64,000 nt of DNA from JAIBJN01 sp963842305 (GCA_963842305.1 CAWJFW010000002.1:1116001-1180000); one strand, 5' to 3'. Positions 29,091-38,305 are shown, numbered from the stretch's first letter. Made by a program: numbers and translations. Notes: generated by a model from the letters alone, not told the origin.

Positions 29091-31520
29091 GTGCTGCTCG
29101 GAAGACGTAGGCGCGGCGCCCCGCGGCGCCCTCGCCGGATCCGAAAGCTTCGGTTCCTCGCGCTCCTCACCGTCGTCGCCTGTGTCATGACGGTGTCGTT
29201 CACGTACGGCCTCGTGAGCTCGATCGCCAGCGAGTTGCCGCAGCTCGAACCCGGGAACGAGCACCGCACGGAGCGCCTCGGCTACATCTACGCCTCGGAC
29301 GGGAAGACCGTGCTCGCGGTGCTCCGCGGCTCGGAGAGCCGCATCGTCGTCGAGTCGGACGAGATCTCACCTGCGATGAAGCAGGCGATCGTGGCCGTGG
29401 AGGATCGTCGCTTCTGGGAGCACCAGGGCGTCGACATGCAGGGGATGGCGCGCGCCGTTTGGGCGGACATCCGCTCGCAGGACTTCGTCCAGGGCGGATC
29501 CACGATCACCCAACAGTTCATCAAGAACCAGTACACCCAGCAGGAGCGGACGGTCAGCAGGAAGCTCAAGGAGGCCGCCCTCGCCTGGCAGCTCGAGCAG
29601 CGCTGGTCGAAGGATCGAATCCTGACGGCGTATCTGAACACGATCTACTTCGGTAACGGCGCCTACGGGATCGAGATGGCCTCGCGCGTGTACTTCGACA
29701 AGCACGCCTCGGAGCTCACGCTGCCGGAGGCGGCGCTCCTCGCCGGGCTTCCGGCCAGCCCCGGGGCGTACGACCCGGCCACGAACCCGAAGGCAGCCGA
29801 GATCCGTCGTACGACCGTCCTCAGCCTGATGCTCGAGCAGGGCCTCATCACGGCCGAGGACTACAGGACCGCCGACGAGTCGCCCCTGCCACGATCCGCC
29901 GACATCGGTCTCCCCGGATCGACGGCGCGGGTCGGTTACTTCGCCGAGTACGTCAAGCAACAACTCGTGCCGTACTACGGCTCGAGCGCCGTCTTCGGCG
30001 GAGGACTGAAGGTCTACACCTCGATCGACCTCGAGCTGCAGAAGCTCGCACGCGAGTCGATCGACAAATGGCTCACCGATCAAGGCGGGCCCGACGCCGC
30101 GCTGGTCGCCATCGATCCGCGCGACGGTCGCGTGCTCGCCATGATAGGCGGCGAAAACTTCGAGAAGAGTCAGTTCAACCTGGCCGTGCAGGGTCAGCGC
30201 CAGACCGGGTCGGCCTTCAAGCCGTTCGTACTGACGACCGCGATCGAGCAGGGGATCTCCCCGCAGACGGTGTTCACCTCCGAGCCGACCACGATCAACC
30301 TCGGGGACAAGCTCTGGTCGGTGCACAACTACGAAGGCTCCTACCTGGGGCCGATCGACCTCCAGGACGCCACCATTTACTCCGACAACTCGGTGTACGC
30401 GCAGCTGACCGCGCAGGTGGGCCCGAAGAACGTCGCCAACATGGCGCACAAGCTCGGCGTCACGCGGCCTCTCGAGGACTACTTCGCGATCGGCCTCGGC
30501 GTCGAGGCCGTCAGCCCTCTGGAGATGGCCCGCGCCTTCGCGACGCTTGCGAACGGCGGCGAGCGGATCGACGGCTCCGTGCTCGGGAACGAGCCACGCG
30601 CGGTGCTCCGCGTCGAGGACGGCCGCACCGCCTACGCGAACGACCCCGTCAAGAAGCGGGCCGTGGACGAGAACGATGCCTCGCTCGTCACCTCGATCCT
30701 CCAGCGGGTCGTGACCGAGGGCACCGGCCAGAGAGCCGCTCTCGACGATCGGCCGGTCGCGGGCAAGACAGGAACGACCGAGAACTACGGTGATGCGTGG
30801 TTCGTCGGCTACACACCCCAACTCGCGGTCGCGGTCTGGGTCGGACACGCGAAACGGCTGGTGCCGATGGAGCATGAGTTCGAGGGCGATCCCGTCGCCG
30901 GGGGTACCTACCCGGCTCTCATCTGGAAGACGTTCGCCGAGAAGGCGCTCGACTACCTCGACGAGCCTCCTGAAAGTTTCCCGTACCCGTCGTACGAGAG
31001 CGTCGTCCCGCTTCAGGTCGTGTACCACGACAACAAGACCATGCTCGACAACGGCAACTGCCGAGGCGCGCGCCAGATCCTGTACTTCGTCGGCACAGGG
31101 CCGAGCGCTGAGGCGGACTGCAAGCCCAACGAGGTCGACGTGCCGAACGTCGTCGATCTCCGCCTCGCCGACGCCAAGGATCAGCTCTACTCGATGCCGC
31201 TCACTCCCGAGGTCGTCTGGAAACCGGCCAGAGCCGGCCAGCGGCTCGGCCGCGTGATCGCCCAGAGGCCGGAGGGCGGCACCCTCTCGTCGTGGAGCAA
31301 CGTGCGGATCATCCTTCCGCGCGCCGTGAACGGGCGGGTTCCCGACCTCGTCGGCCTGTCGCCCGAGCGCGCGCGTGCGCGGCTGGCCCGGCGCATGATC
31401 GGGGCGAAGGAGACGTACGTCGACGGCGGAGATCCCGGCGTCGTCATGGCGCAGTTCCCGCGCGCGGGCCTAGCGGCGACACGCAACATGACCGTTCGCC
31501 TCGTCATCGGGCGCGGCTGA
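29091..31520 (+). CDS. Bifunctional penicillin-binding protein (transglycosylase/transpeptidase) with PASTA domains
   Basis: An 809-residue class A PBP for peptidoglycan synthesis. A TM anchor (about residues 24-45) is followed by a GT51 domain (VEDRRFWEHQGVD; GGSTITQQFIKN), then a transpeptidase with TGSAFKPF (Ser near residue 373), YSDNS and AGKTGTTENYGDAWFVGYTP, and two C-terminal PASTA repeats (VPNVVDLRLADAKDQL; VPDLVGLSPERARARL). PASTA domains bind muropeptides. The GTG start is preceded at 10 nt by TAGACT. Confidence 0.95.
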   Translation: MLLGRRRRGAPRRPRRIRKLRFLALLTVVACVMTVSFTYGLVSSIASELPQLEPGNEHRTERLGYIYASDGKTVLAVLRGSESRIVVESDEISPAMKQAIVAVEDRRFWEHQGVDMQGMARAVWADIRSQDFVQGGSTITQQFIKNQYTQQERTVSRKLKEAALAWQLEQRWSKDRILTAYLNTIYFGNGAYGIEMASRVYFDKHASELTLPEAALLAGLPASPGAYDPATNPKAAEIRRTTVLSLMLEQGLITAEDYRTADESPLPRSADIGLPGSTARVGYFAEYVKQQLVPYYGSSAVFGGGLKVYTSIDLELQKLARESIDKWLTDQGGPDAALVAIDPRDGRVLAMIGGENFEKSQFNLAVQGQRQTGSAFKPFVLTTAIEQGISPQTVFTSEPTTINLGDKLWSVHNYEGSYLGPIDLQDATIYSDNSVYAQLTAQVGPKNVANMAHKLGVTRPLEDYFAIGLGVEAVSPLEMARAFATLANGGERIDGSVLGNEPRAVLRVEDGRTAYANDPVKKRAVDENDASLVTSILQRVVTEGTGQRAALDDRPVAGKTGTTENYGDAWFVGYTPQLAVAVWVGHAKRLVPMEHEFEGDPVAGGTYPALIWKTFAEKALDYLDEPPESFPYPSYESVVPLQVVYHDNKTMLDNGNCRGARQILYFVGTGPSAEADCKPNEVDVPNVVDLRLADAKDQLYSMPLTPEVVWKPARAGQRLGRVIAQRPEGGTLSSWSNVRIILPRAVNGRVPDLVGLSPERARARLARRMIGAKETYVDGGDPGVVMAQFPRAGLAATRNMTVRLVIGRG

Positions 31521-31569
31521 CGCACTTCCGCCGCCGATGGAAGAATCGGAGGAACCAAAAGGAGGCTCC

Positions 31570-31974
31570 ATGGAATCGTCCGTCGTCACGACGTCATCTG
31601 GCAGCACCGGTCCCCTCGGTCACCCGCGCGGGATCGGCTTCGGAATCCTGATCTACATCATCACGATCGGCTTCTACGGCTGGTACTGGATCTACAAGAC
31701 CATGGAGGAGATCGGAGGACATGTCGGCGAGGGGCTCGGCGGCGTGCTCAGCCTCGTCATCTGGATCTTGCTCGCGCCGGTCATGGCCTTCGTGACCCCC
31801 GCGGAGGTCGGGAGGATGTACGCGAAAGACGGCCAGGAGCCGCCGGTGAGCGGTTGGACCGGCCTCTGGCTCTTCCCCTTCGGCTTCCTGATCGTTCCGG
31901 CGATCGTCTGGTTCGTGAAGATCCAGGGCGCGCTGAACCGCTACTGGGAAGGGAAGGGCGCGACCGCGGCCTAG
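31570..31974 (+). CDS. DUF4234-type small membrane protein
   Basis: A 134-residue protein with three to four hydrophobic segments (GFGILIYIITIGFYGWYWIY; VLSLVIWILLAPVMAFVT; LWLFPFGFLIVPAIVWFV). The GFYGWYW and KIQGALNRYW motifs fit the DUF4234 family, function unknown. The start at 31570 is chosen because AAGGAGG lies 7 nt upstream; it gives MESSVVTTSSG before helix 1. Confidence 0.78.
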   Translation: MESSVVTTSSGSTGPLGHPRGIGFGILIYIITIGFYGWYWIYKTMEEIGGHVGEGLGGVLSLVIWILLAPVMAFVTPAEVGRMYAKDGQEPPVSGWTGLWLFPFGFLIVPAIVWFVKIQGALNRYWEGKGATAA

Positions 31975-32011
31975 GAGGGTTCGACGAACGACGGCTGGAG
32001 CGCCGGGCGGC

Positions 32012-32572
32012 CTAGATCGTCCGGCTGATATAGCCCGAGCGGGCGACCGCGTACCGCCACGGACGGCTCGCTGCGCGCGATATGCCCACGCGCGGGCCCT
32101 GCGCGATCTCGACCCTCTGCTCCGCGGCTCGGATCTCGAACGGCGGACTGTCGAGCGGTCGGCCGTCGTCGTCCCCGGTGACCGCGAGCGCCTGGCAGAG
32201 CCTCCCGGGCCCCGCGCACAACAGGCGGTCGGCGACGTCCCCGCGCCGCTCCCGCATCAGCTCGAGCCCCGAGCGGGGCTCGAGCGCCCGAATCAGCGCC
32301 GCCTCGGGCCGCCCCTCCTCGCTGCAGACGAGATTGAGGCACCAGTGGATGCCGTACGAGCGGTAGACGTATGCATGCCCCGCCGGCCCGAACATCGCGC
32401 GGTTGCGCGTGGTCAAGCCGCGATATCCGTGGCTGGCAGGATCGTCTGCGTCGTAGGCTTCGACCTCGACGATCGGACCGCCGACGCCGTCGACGAGGAG
32501 CGAGCACCCCAGGAGCTCACGCGCGACCTCGTGCACGCTTCGCGCGAAGAAGTCGCGCGTGACGGCGGTCAA
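32012..32572 (-). CDS. DNA-3-methyladenine glycosylase (AAG/MPG type)
   Basis: A 186-residue base-excision enzyme of the mammalian AAG superfamily. Family motifs are REFLGCSL-like (RELLGCSLLVDG), IVEVEAYDADDPASHGYRG with the catalytic Glu, MFGPAGHAYVYRSYGIHWCLN, and GPGRLCQALAVTG. It excises alkylated purines. The TTG start overlaps the upstream stop in TTGA. It is coupled to a RemA/DUF370-like gene. Confidence 0.9.
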   Translation of the reverse strand: MTAVTRDFFARSVHEVARELLGCSLLVDGVGGPIVEVEAYDADDPASHGYRGLTTRNRAMFGPAGHAYVYRSYGIHWCLNLVCSEEGRPEAALIRALEPRSGLELMRERRGDVADRLLCAGPGRLCQALAVTGDDDGRPLDSPPFEIRAAEQRVEIAQGPRVGISRAASRPWRYAVARSGYISRTI

Positions 32573-32928
32573 AAGAGCTGTTCGGACTCGGCCGGCTTCG
32601 CGCTTGCTTCGAGCAGCTTGCGGGCGCGGCGTCCGAGGTCGCCCAGGTCGACCCGGCCCTTGTCGGCGTCCTCGGCGATCCGCTCGGCGAACGCCAGCGC
32701 GTCGTCGAGCAGACGGGAGCCGGCGGCGGCATCCTGCCCCATCTCGAGGAGAATCGTCCGCTCGGTCCGTGAGGCCACGATCGGCTCGGAGATCCCGTCC
32801 ACCCACACGAGCGTCCGTTTCCCTCCACCCCGGTCCGCTCCACGGATCGGCTCGAGCGCGTAGATCTTGTCCGCGCGCGCGTACTTGCCGAAGCCGAGGA
32901 AGACCATCCGGGGCGCGCCGTCTGCCAC
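32569..32928 (-). CDS. Small protein with RemA/DUF370-like N-terminus
   Basis: A 119-residue protein whose first 60 residues (VFLGFGKYARADKIYALEPI, then VWVDGISEPIVASRTERTIL) have the look of the DUF370/RemA family, whose Bacillus members are DNA-binding regulators. That is recognition by eye, not by search. The C-terminal half is helical and charged. The GTG has a GATAAT hexamer 7 nt before it. The gene runs into the glycosylase by a 4-nt overlap, so the two are co-translated. Confidence 0.62.
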   Translation of the reverse strand: MADGAPRMVFLGFGKYARADKIYALEPIRGADRGGGKRTLVWVDGISEPIVASRTERTILLEMGQDAAAGSRLLDDALAFAERIAEDADKGRVDLGDLGRRARKLLEASAKPAESEQLF

Positions 32929-32935
32929 GCTCGGG

Positions 32936-32941
32936 ATTATC
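32936..32941 (-). promoter_or_regulatory. -10 hexamer GATAAT, leaderless gene at 32569-32928
   Basis: GATAAT is 7 nt before the GTG. Confidence 0.5.
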
Positions 32942-32977
32942 GCAACTGGATGGGACCGACCCGCGGCGGCGCGACAG

Positions 32978-34144
32978 TCAGGCCACGACGCGGGCGAGCG
33001 TGTCGACCACCCGCTCCTGGTCCTCGGGCGTCAGCCGCGAGTGGAACGGCAGCGCGAGCGTCCGCGCGCTCGCGTCCTCGGCGACCGGGAGCATGCCCTC
33101 CCGATAGCCGAAGCGCTCGCGGTAGTACGGCTGCAGGTGGATCGACGGAAGGTAGGGCTTCGACGCGACGCCCTCGTCGGCGAGGCGGGCGATGACGCCG
33201 TTCCGGTCGATCCCGGCCTCGAGCATGACGACGTACACGAACCAGGAGCGGCGGTGGTCTGCGTCGTCCGCGAGCGGCACCTCCACCCCCTCGACGCCGT
33301 CGAGCAGCTCCCCGTAGCGGATCGCCACAGCGCTCCTCGCCGCGAGGATCTCGTCGAAGCGCTCGAGCTGCGCGAGGCCGAGCGCCGCGGAGAGGTCGTC
33401 AAGACGGTAGTTGTAGCCGAGGCGGGAGTGCGTGAGCCATTCGCCGGAGTCGCTTCGACCCTGGTTCGACAGGCTCTTGAGGAGCGCCCAATCCTCCTCG
33501 GAGGCGACGGCGACGGCGCCGCCTTCCCCCGTCGTCATCTGCTTGTTCGGATAGAAGGCGTAGGCCGACGGGTGGCCCGCGGATCCAACCGGCCGGCCGC
33601 GGTACTCGGAGCCGAGGGCTTCGCAGGCGTCCTCGACGATCGCGAGCACGTGGCGGGCGGCCAGCGCCTCGAGCTCGGCCAGCTCGGCGGGATACCCGAA
33701 GATGTGAACCGGCAGGATCGCCTTGGTCGCGGGCGTGATCGCCGCCTCGACGGCGGCCGGATCGAGGTTGAGGGTGCGCGGATCGATGTCCGCGAACACG
33801 GGCGTCGCCCCCTCGTAGAGCGCACAGTTCGCGGAGGCGACGAAGGAAAACGGCGTGGTGACCACCTCGTCTCCCGGCCCGATGCCCGTAAGCCGCATGC
33901 AGAGGTGCAGACCCGCGGTCCCGCTCGAGACGGCCGCGACGAAGGGAGCGTCGACCCGCTCGGCGAGCGCGGCTTCGAACCGATCGACCATCGGCCCGAG
34001 GGAAAGCTGGCCCGACCGGAGCGTGTCGAGGACGAGCTCCTCCTCGCGCTCGTCGATCCAGGGCGCGGAGAGCCCGATCGGCTCGAGGCCCGCGGAGCTC
34101 AGGAGCCCGGAGCGGCCGGCGTCTTCTCCGCGTACTCCAGCCAT
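32978..34144 (-). CDS. DegT/DnrJ/EryC1/StrS family aminotransferase
   Basis: A 388-residue PLP enzyme of the sugar-aminotransferase family. The PLP lysine is in FYPNKQMTTGEGG; the phosphate-binding motif SSGTAGLHLCM and the acidic residue in VEDACEALGSEY are also seen. These enzymes usually aminate UDP- or dTDP-keto-sugars for surface glycans, but no sugar gene is nearby. The ATG at 34144 overlaps the end of ilvE by 46 nt; no better start is available. Confidence 0.9.
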   Translation of the reverse strand: MAGVRGEDAGRSGLLSSAGLEPIGLSAPWIDEREEELVLDTLRSGQLSLGPMVDRFEAALAERVDAPFVAAVSSGTAGLHLCMRLTGIGPGDEVVTTPFSFVASANCALYEGATPVFADIDPRTLNLDPAAVEAAITPATKAILPVHIFGYPAELAELEALAARHVLAIVEDACEALGSEYRGRPVGSAGHPSAYAFYPNKQMTTGEGGAVAVASEEDWALLKSLSNQGRSDSGEWLTHSRLGYNYRLDDLSAALGLAQLERFDEILAARSAVAIRYGELLDGVEGVEVPLADDADHRRSWFVYVVMLEAGIDRNGVIARLADEGVASKPYLPSIHLQPYYRERFGYREGMLPVAEDASARTLALPFHSRLTPEDQERVVDTLARVVA

Positions 34145-35034
34145 CGCGTGAAGCGTTCGTCACGGCCGCGGACAGCGGCGAAGAACACGTCCTGGATCGC
34201 CTTCGTCACCGGTCCGGGATCGCCGATCTCGTAATCGTCGACCGAGCGAACGGGCGTGACCTCAGCGGCCGTGCCGCACATGAAGAGCTCGTCGGCGACG
34301 AACAGGTCGGAGCGGATGAGATGCCGTTCGTGCACGGCGTAGCCGAGGGTCTGCGCGATCTCCATGACGGCCTGACGCGTGATTCCCTGCAGGATCGAGG
34401 CGGAGAGGTCGGGCGTCGAGATGACCTCGTCCTTGACGACGAAGATGTTCTCGCCCGAGCCGTCGGCCACGTGGCCGTCGTCGGTCAGCAGGATCGCCTC
34501 CTGGTAGCCGGCGCGCGTCGCCTCGATCACGGCGAGCATGGAGTTGAGGTAGATCCCGGTCGCCTTGGCCACGTGGGGAATCGTGTTCGGCCCGACGCGC
34601 TTCCAGGAGGAGATCTTGGCCCGGATTCCCTTGCTGAGCGCCTCCTCGCCGAGGTACGTGCCCCACGGCCAGGTCATCAGCGCGACATCAACGGGATTCG
34701 TCCCCGGGTGGACGCCGAGCTCACCGTATCCGTAGAACGCGATCGGCCGCACGTAGCACTCGCTGAGCCCGTTCGACGCGATCAGCTCGTGGGTCGCGAG
34801 CCGAAGCTCGTCCACCGGGTACGGGATCTCCATGTGCAGGAGGTGCGCGGACTGGTGCAGCCGGTTGAGGTGGTCGGTGAGCCGGAAGACCGCCGGCCCG
34901 GCATCGGTCTCGTAGCAACGGATACCTTCGAACACGCCCGAGCCGTAGTGAAGCCCGTGGGCGCCGACGTGAACCTTGGCGTCGTCCCAGTCCACGAGCT
35001 CACCGTTCATCCAGATCTTCTCGGTGGCCCTCAT
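34099..35034 (-). CDS. ilvE: Branched-chain amino acid aminotransferase
   Basis: A 311-residue class IV PLP enzyme. MNGELVDWDDAKVHVGAHGLHYG, FRLTDHLNRLHQSA, the PLP lysine region SSWKRVGPNTIPHVAKATG and the DGSGENIF motif are all conserved. It transaminates Leu, Ile and Val with 2-oxoglutarate. The ATG at 35034 is fixed by homology and by TAACCT 7 nt upstream, which overlaps the stop of the broken ybaK gene. Confidence 0.96.
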   Translation of the reverse strand: MRATEKIWMNGELVDWDDAKVHVGAHGLHYGSGVFEGIRCYETDAGPAVFRLTDHLNRLHQSAHLLHMEIPYPVDELRLATHELIASNGLSECYVRPIAFYGYGELGVHPGTNPVDVALMTWPWGTYLGEEALSKGIRAKISSWKRVGPNTIPHVAKATGIYLNSMLAVIEATRAGYQEAILLTDDGHVADGSGENIFVVKDEVISTPDLSASILQGITRQAVMEIAQTLGYAVHERHLIRSDLFVADELFMCGTAAEVTPVRSVDDYEIGDPGPVTKAIQDVFFAAVRGRDERFTRWLEYAEKTPAAPGS

Positions 35035-35041
35035 CGATCGA

Positions 35042-35047
35042 AGGTTA
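35042..35047 (-). promoter_or_regulatory. -10 hexamer TAACCT, leaderless ilvE
   Basis: TAACCT is 7 nt before the ATG. Confidence 0.5.
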
Positions 35048-35504
35048 CTCGACGGCAAGACGGGCGGGTCGCGCCCGGGCGAGGCGCACGAGATCGCCCG
35101 GGGCAAGCGCTGCCATGTGCCGGCTGGAGCCCGCCCCGACCCACACCACCTCGTGGCCGAGGAGCCCCTCGTCGATCAGGACGGTGGCGATTCCGGGCAG
35201 GGGAAACGGTGCGACGCCCCCCGGCGGGAAGCCGGTGAGCCGCTCGACTGCCTCCGCGCCCACGTGCTTGACGCGCTCACAGCCGGCGGCGGTGGCGATC
35301 TTCGCCGTGTCTGCACGGAGATGCCCGGGGACCATCGCGACGAGCGGACGGCCGTCGCCGGCAAAGACGAGCGACTTCACGATCTGCTCGATCGGAGCGC
35401 CCACAGCGCTCGCAGCGTCGGATCGCGGTCTTCGTGTCCTCACCGAACTCCTCGATCCGCGCCTCGACGCGAGCCTCTCGGAGAACCCCGGCGACCCGTT
35501 GCAC
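35045..35504 (-). pseudogene. YbaK/EbsC-family Cys-tRNA(Pro) deacylase-like gene, split by a +1 frameshift
   Basis: The gene is 460 nt long, one base more than a whole number of codons. The first frame reads QRVAGVLREARVEARIEEF and on to EDTKTA, then loses homology. The next frame resumes with SDAASAVGAPIEQIVKSLVF, then ERLTGFPPGGVAPF and DEGLLGHEVVWVGAG, all YbaK motifs. Removing one base near 35423-35428 joins TA to SDAA exactly as in relatives. The intact protein (about 152 aa) would deacylate mischarged tRNA. Decay and sequence error cannot be told apart here. Confidence 0.8.
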
Positions 35505-35517
35505 CGGCTCGGGCCAG

Positions 35518-37116
35518 TTAGCCTCGATCGTCGTCTTCTCCCCGTTCCAGCGCGATCGCGCGTGGGTCGAGCAGGCCGGGTTCGGCGCAGATGCGGTCGA
35601 GGACCTCCGGTGGGATCGGGTTGTCGAGCGTGAGCACCATGAGCGCTCGGGAACGCGGGCGGTTCCGGGAGACGGCCATGTTCGCGATGTTCACGCCCGC
35701 GTCGCCCAGGATCGTTCCCAGGCGTCCGATCCGGCCGGGACGGTCGTCGTTGACGACGAAGAGCATGAGCGGCTCGAGGGCGATCTCGACGTCGTACCCG
35801 AGCGCGCGGACGAGCCTCGGCTCGTCGTCTCGGCCTGTGGTCGTCCCGCTGACGGGGAACTCGTCCTCCCCGGCGACCGCGGTCACGGTGATGAGGTTCT
35901 TGAAGTGGCGGGAAGACCGTCGCTGCTCCTCGCGCACCTCGATTCCACGCTCCTGGGCGACGAGCGGCGCGTTCACGTAGTTCACGGGCTCCTCGACCCG
36001 GCCGCGGAAGGCCCCGTTGAGGGCGGCCACCGTGAGGATGCGGGTGTCCCGCCCGGCCAGCTCGCCGAGGTAGCGAAAGTCGAGCCGCTTCGCCGTCCCG
36101 CCCGCCAGCTCGATCGCCAGCGAGCCGAGGTCTGCGGCGAGCGGGATGAACGGCGCGAGCGCGTCAAGGTCCTCGGCGGCTATCGCGGGGACGTTGAGGG
36201 CGTTCGTGACGACTCCGCCCTCGAGCGCGGCCGCCACCTGCTCCGCGACGATGACGCCGGCGCGGTCTTGCGCCTCCTGTGTCGAGGCGGCGAGATGCGG
36301 CGTCACGACGACGTTGGGCAGGCCGAGCAGCGGACCCGCGTACGGCTCCTCCGCGAAAACGTCCAGCGCCGCACCGGCGACCTTTCCACTCCGGAGCCCC
36401 TCGACGAGCGCGCCCTCGTCGACGAGCTCGCCGCGGGCGACGTTGACGATGCGCACGCCGTCCTTCATGCCCGCGATCCGCTTTTGGTCGACAAGGCCTC
36501 GCGTCTCGGGGGTGAGTGTGGCGTGGAGCGAGACGTAGTCCGCATCGGCGAAGAGGTCCTCGACCGTCTCGGCGCGATCGACTCCGAGCTCGCGGAAGCG
36601 CTCGGGAGCGACATAGGGGTCGTACGCCCTGACCCGCATTTCGAAGCCGCGCGCGCGCCGGGCGACCTGCTGGCCGATCCTCCCGAAGCCGACGAGGCCG
36701 AGGGTCTTGTCCGCCACCTCCAGGCCGGCGAACTGCGATCGCTCCCAGCGGCCCTCCTCGAGGGCCGCATGCGCCTGCGGAATCTGCCGGGTCAGTGCAA
36801 GCAGCAGGCCGAGGGTGTGCTCTGCCGCGGAGACGACGGTCGATTCGGGGGCGTTGGCGACGACGACTCCTCGTTTGGAAGCGGCCGCGAGGTCGACGTT
36901 GTCCACGCCGACTCCGGCACGGCCGATCACCTTGAGCCGCTCGGCTCGCTCGAGCAGGTCGGCCGTCACCTGGGTGGCGCTCCGGATGATGATGGCGTCG
37001 TAGTCGCCGATCGTCTCGGCCAGGTCGCCGTCAGGCTCGACGTCGACCTCGAACCGCTGTCGCAGGAGCTCGATCCCTGCTTCGGCGATCGGCTCCCTGA
37101 CCAGAACCCGCTGCAC
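35518..37116 (-). CDS. serA: D-3-phosphoglycerate dehydrogenase
   Basis: A 532-residue long-form SerA: catalytic/NAD domain (LGLVGFGRIGQQVARRA; VARGELVDEGAL; VTPHLAASTQEAQ), an intervening domain from about residue 320, and a C-terminal ACT domain (MLFVVNDDRPGRIGRLGTIL) for serine feedback. It makes 3-phosphohydroxypyruvate, the first step to serine. The GTG start follows the aminotransferase stop by 4 nt, so the two genes form one serine-pathway unit. Confidence 0.96.
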   Translation of the reverse strand: MQRVLVREPIAEAGIELLRQRFEVDVEPDGDLAETIGDYDAIIIRSATQVTADLLERAERLKVIGRAGVGVDNVDLAAASKRGVVVANAPESTVVSAAEHTLGLLLALTRQIPQAHAALEEGRWERSQFAGLEVADKTLGLVGFGRIGQQVARRARGFEMRVRAYDPYVAPERFRELGVDRAETVEDLFADADYVSLHATLTPETRGLVDQKRIAGMKDGVRIVNVARGELVDEGALVEGLRSGKVAGAALDVFAEEPYAGPLLGLPNVVVTPHLAASTQEAQDRAGVIVAEQVAAALEGGVVTNALNVPAIAAEDLDALAPFIPLAADLGSLAIELAGGTAKRLDFRYLGELAGRDTRILTVAALNGAFRGRVEEPVNYVNAPLVAQERGIEVREEQRRSSRHFKNLITVTAVAGEDEFPVSGTTTGRDDEPRLVRALGYDVEIALEPLMLFVVNDDRPGRIGRLGTILGDAGVNIANMAVSRNRPRSRALMVLTLDNPIPPEVLDRICAEPGLLDPRAIALERGEDDDRG

Positions 37117-37120
37117 GGGC

Positions 37121-38275
37121 TTACGCCGGGACGGGCTCGGCGTGCGCCTCGAGCGCCGCCGGGACGGCCGTGCCGCGCTCGATGTCGGCGCCGGCCTCGA
37201 CGAGCGCGCGCTCGAGCGCTTCGAGCGCCGCCGCGATGTCCTGCACGTCCACGTAGCCGATGTGCCCGAAGCGGACGATCTTCCCGCGCTGCTCACCCTG
37301 GCCGCCGATGATGGTGACGCCCGAGCGCTCACGCATGGAGGCCACGATCGCCTGTCCGTCGATCTCCGCGGGCATCCTGATCGCCGTGACCACCGCCGAG
37401 CTGTCCGCGTCCGGCGAGAAGAGCTCGAGCCCCATCGCCTTGACGCCGGCGCGCGCTGCCCGGCCGAGGCGGAGATGCCGCTCGTGCGCGGCGGGAAGCC
37501 CGTCGGCGAGGATGAGATCCAGGGCGACGTCGAGCCCGCGCACGAGGGAGATCGCCGTCGAGAAGGGCGTTTCACCCATCGCCTGCGCGGAGATAGCACG
37601 CTGCCAGTCCATGTAGTAGCGCGGAAGCGAGGCCGTCTCCGTCGCCTCCAGGGCAGCAGGCGAGATGGCCGCGAAGGAGAGGCCCGCCGGACACATGAGC
37701 GCCTTGTGGGAGCTAGTCAGCACGACGTCCAGGCTCCAGTCGTCGGTCTCGAGCGGCACGGCGGCGAGGCTGGAGATCGCGTCCACGGCGATCAGCGCCT
37801 CCGACCCGGCCAGGCGCTCCGCGGTTGCTTGCACGTCGGCGACCCCGCCCGTCGAGGTATCCGAGTGGGTCAGGTAGACGACCTTGGCGCCGCCGATCTC
37901 CTCGAGACGGCTCCGTACCTCGTCGGGGCTCGGAAGCTCGCCCCACTCGTAGCGCAGATGGTCGACGGCGAGCCCGTAGCCCTCCGCGATGGCGGCCCAG
38001 CGCTCACCGAAGTAGCCGTGAGAGACCACGAGCACGCGGTCGCCGGGCGAGCAGACGTTGGCGACGGCCGACTCCATCGCCGCCGTTCCGGCCGCGGTGA
38101 AGAGCAGGACGTCGTTCTCGGTGCGGTACACCGCCTGCAGACGGTCGATCACCCGCGTGAACGTGTCGCGGAAGTCCGCCGAGCGGTGGTGGATCATCGG
38201 AAGCGCGGTCGCCGCGAGCACCTCCGGCGGCACCGGTGTCGGGCCGGGCGTGACGAGATAGCGCTTCTCCGGCAT
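37121..38275 (-). CDS. Class V aminotransferase (alanine-glyoxylate/serine aminotransferase family), possibly the phosphoserine aminotransferase
   Basis: A 384-residue fold-type I PLP enzyme: LVTPGPTPVPPEVL start, GTAAMESAVANV, VDAISSLAAVP and the PLP lysine in SSHKALMCPAGL. Family members transaminate alanine, serine or glyoxylate. It lies 4 nt before serA, with which it is co-transcribed, suggesting that it makes phosphoserine; the substrate is inferred from context. A TAACCT hexamer 8 nt before the ATG overlaps the divergent gene's TTAACT. Confidence 0.9.
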   Translation of the reverse strand: MPEKRYLVTPGPTPVPPEVLAATALPMIHHRSADFRDTFTRVIDRLQAVYRTENDVLLFTAAGTAAMESAVANVCSPGDRVLVVSHGYFGERWAAIAEGYGLAVDHLRYEWGELPSPDEVRSRLEEIGGAKVVYLTHSDTSTGGVADVQATAERLAGSEALIAVDAISSLAAVPLETDDWSLDVVLTSSHKALMCPAGLSFAAISPAALEATETASLPRYYMDWQRAISAQAMGETPFSTAISLVRGLDVALDLILADGLPAAHERHLRLGRAARAGVKAMGLELFSPDADSSAVVTAIRMPAEIDGQAIVASMRERSGVTIIGGQGEQRGKIVRFGHIGYVDVQDIAAALEALERALVEAGADIERGTAVPAALEAHAEPVPA

Positions 38276-38283
38276 GCGCCGTG

Positions 38284-38292
38284 AGGTTAACT
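38284..38292. promoter_or_regulatory. Overlapping divergent -10 elements (TAACCT minus, TTAACT plus)
   Basis: The 9-nt stretch AGGTTAACT reads as TAACCT on the minus strand for the aminotransferase and as TTAACT on the plus strand for the membrane gene. Polymerase cannot occupy both at once. Confidence 0.45.
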
Positions 38293-38305
38293 GACGCGCA
38301 CACCC

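Noticed and set aside
35434..37311. A 625-residue plus-strand frame opposite serA
   Set aside because: It is an antisense shadow of serA.
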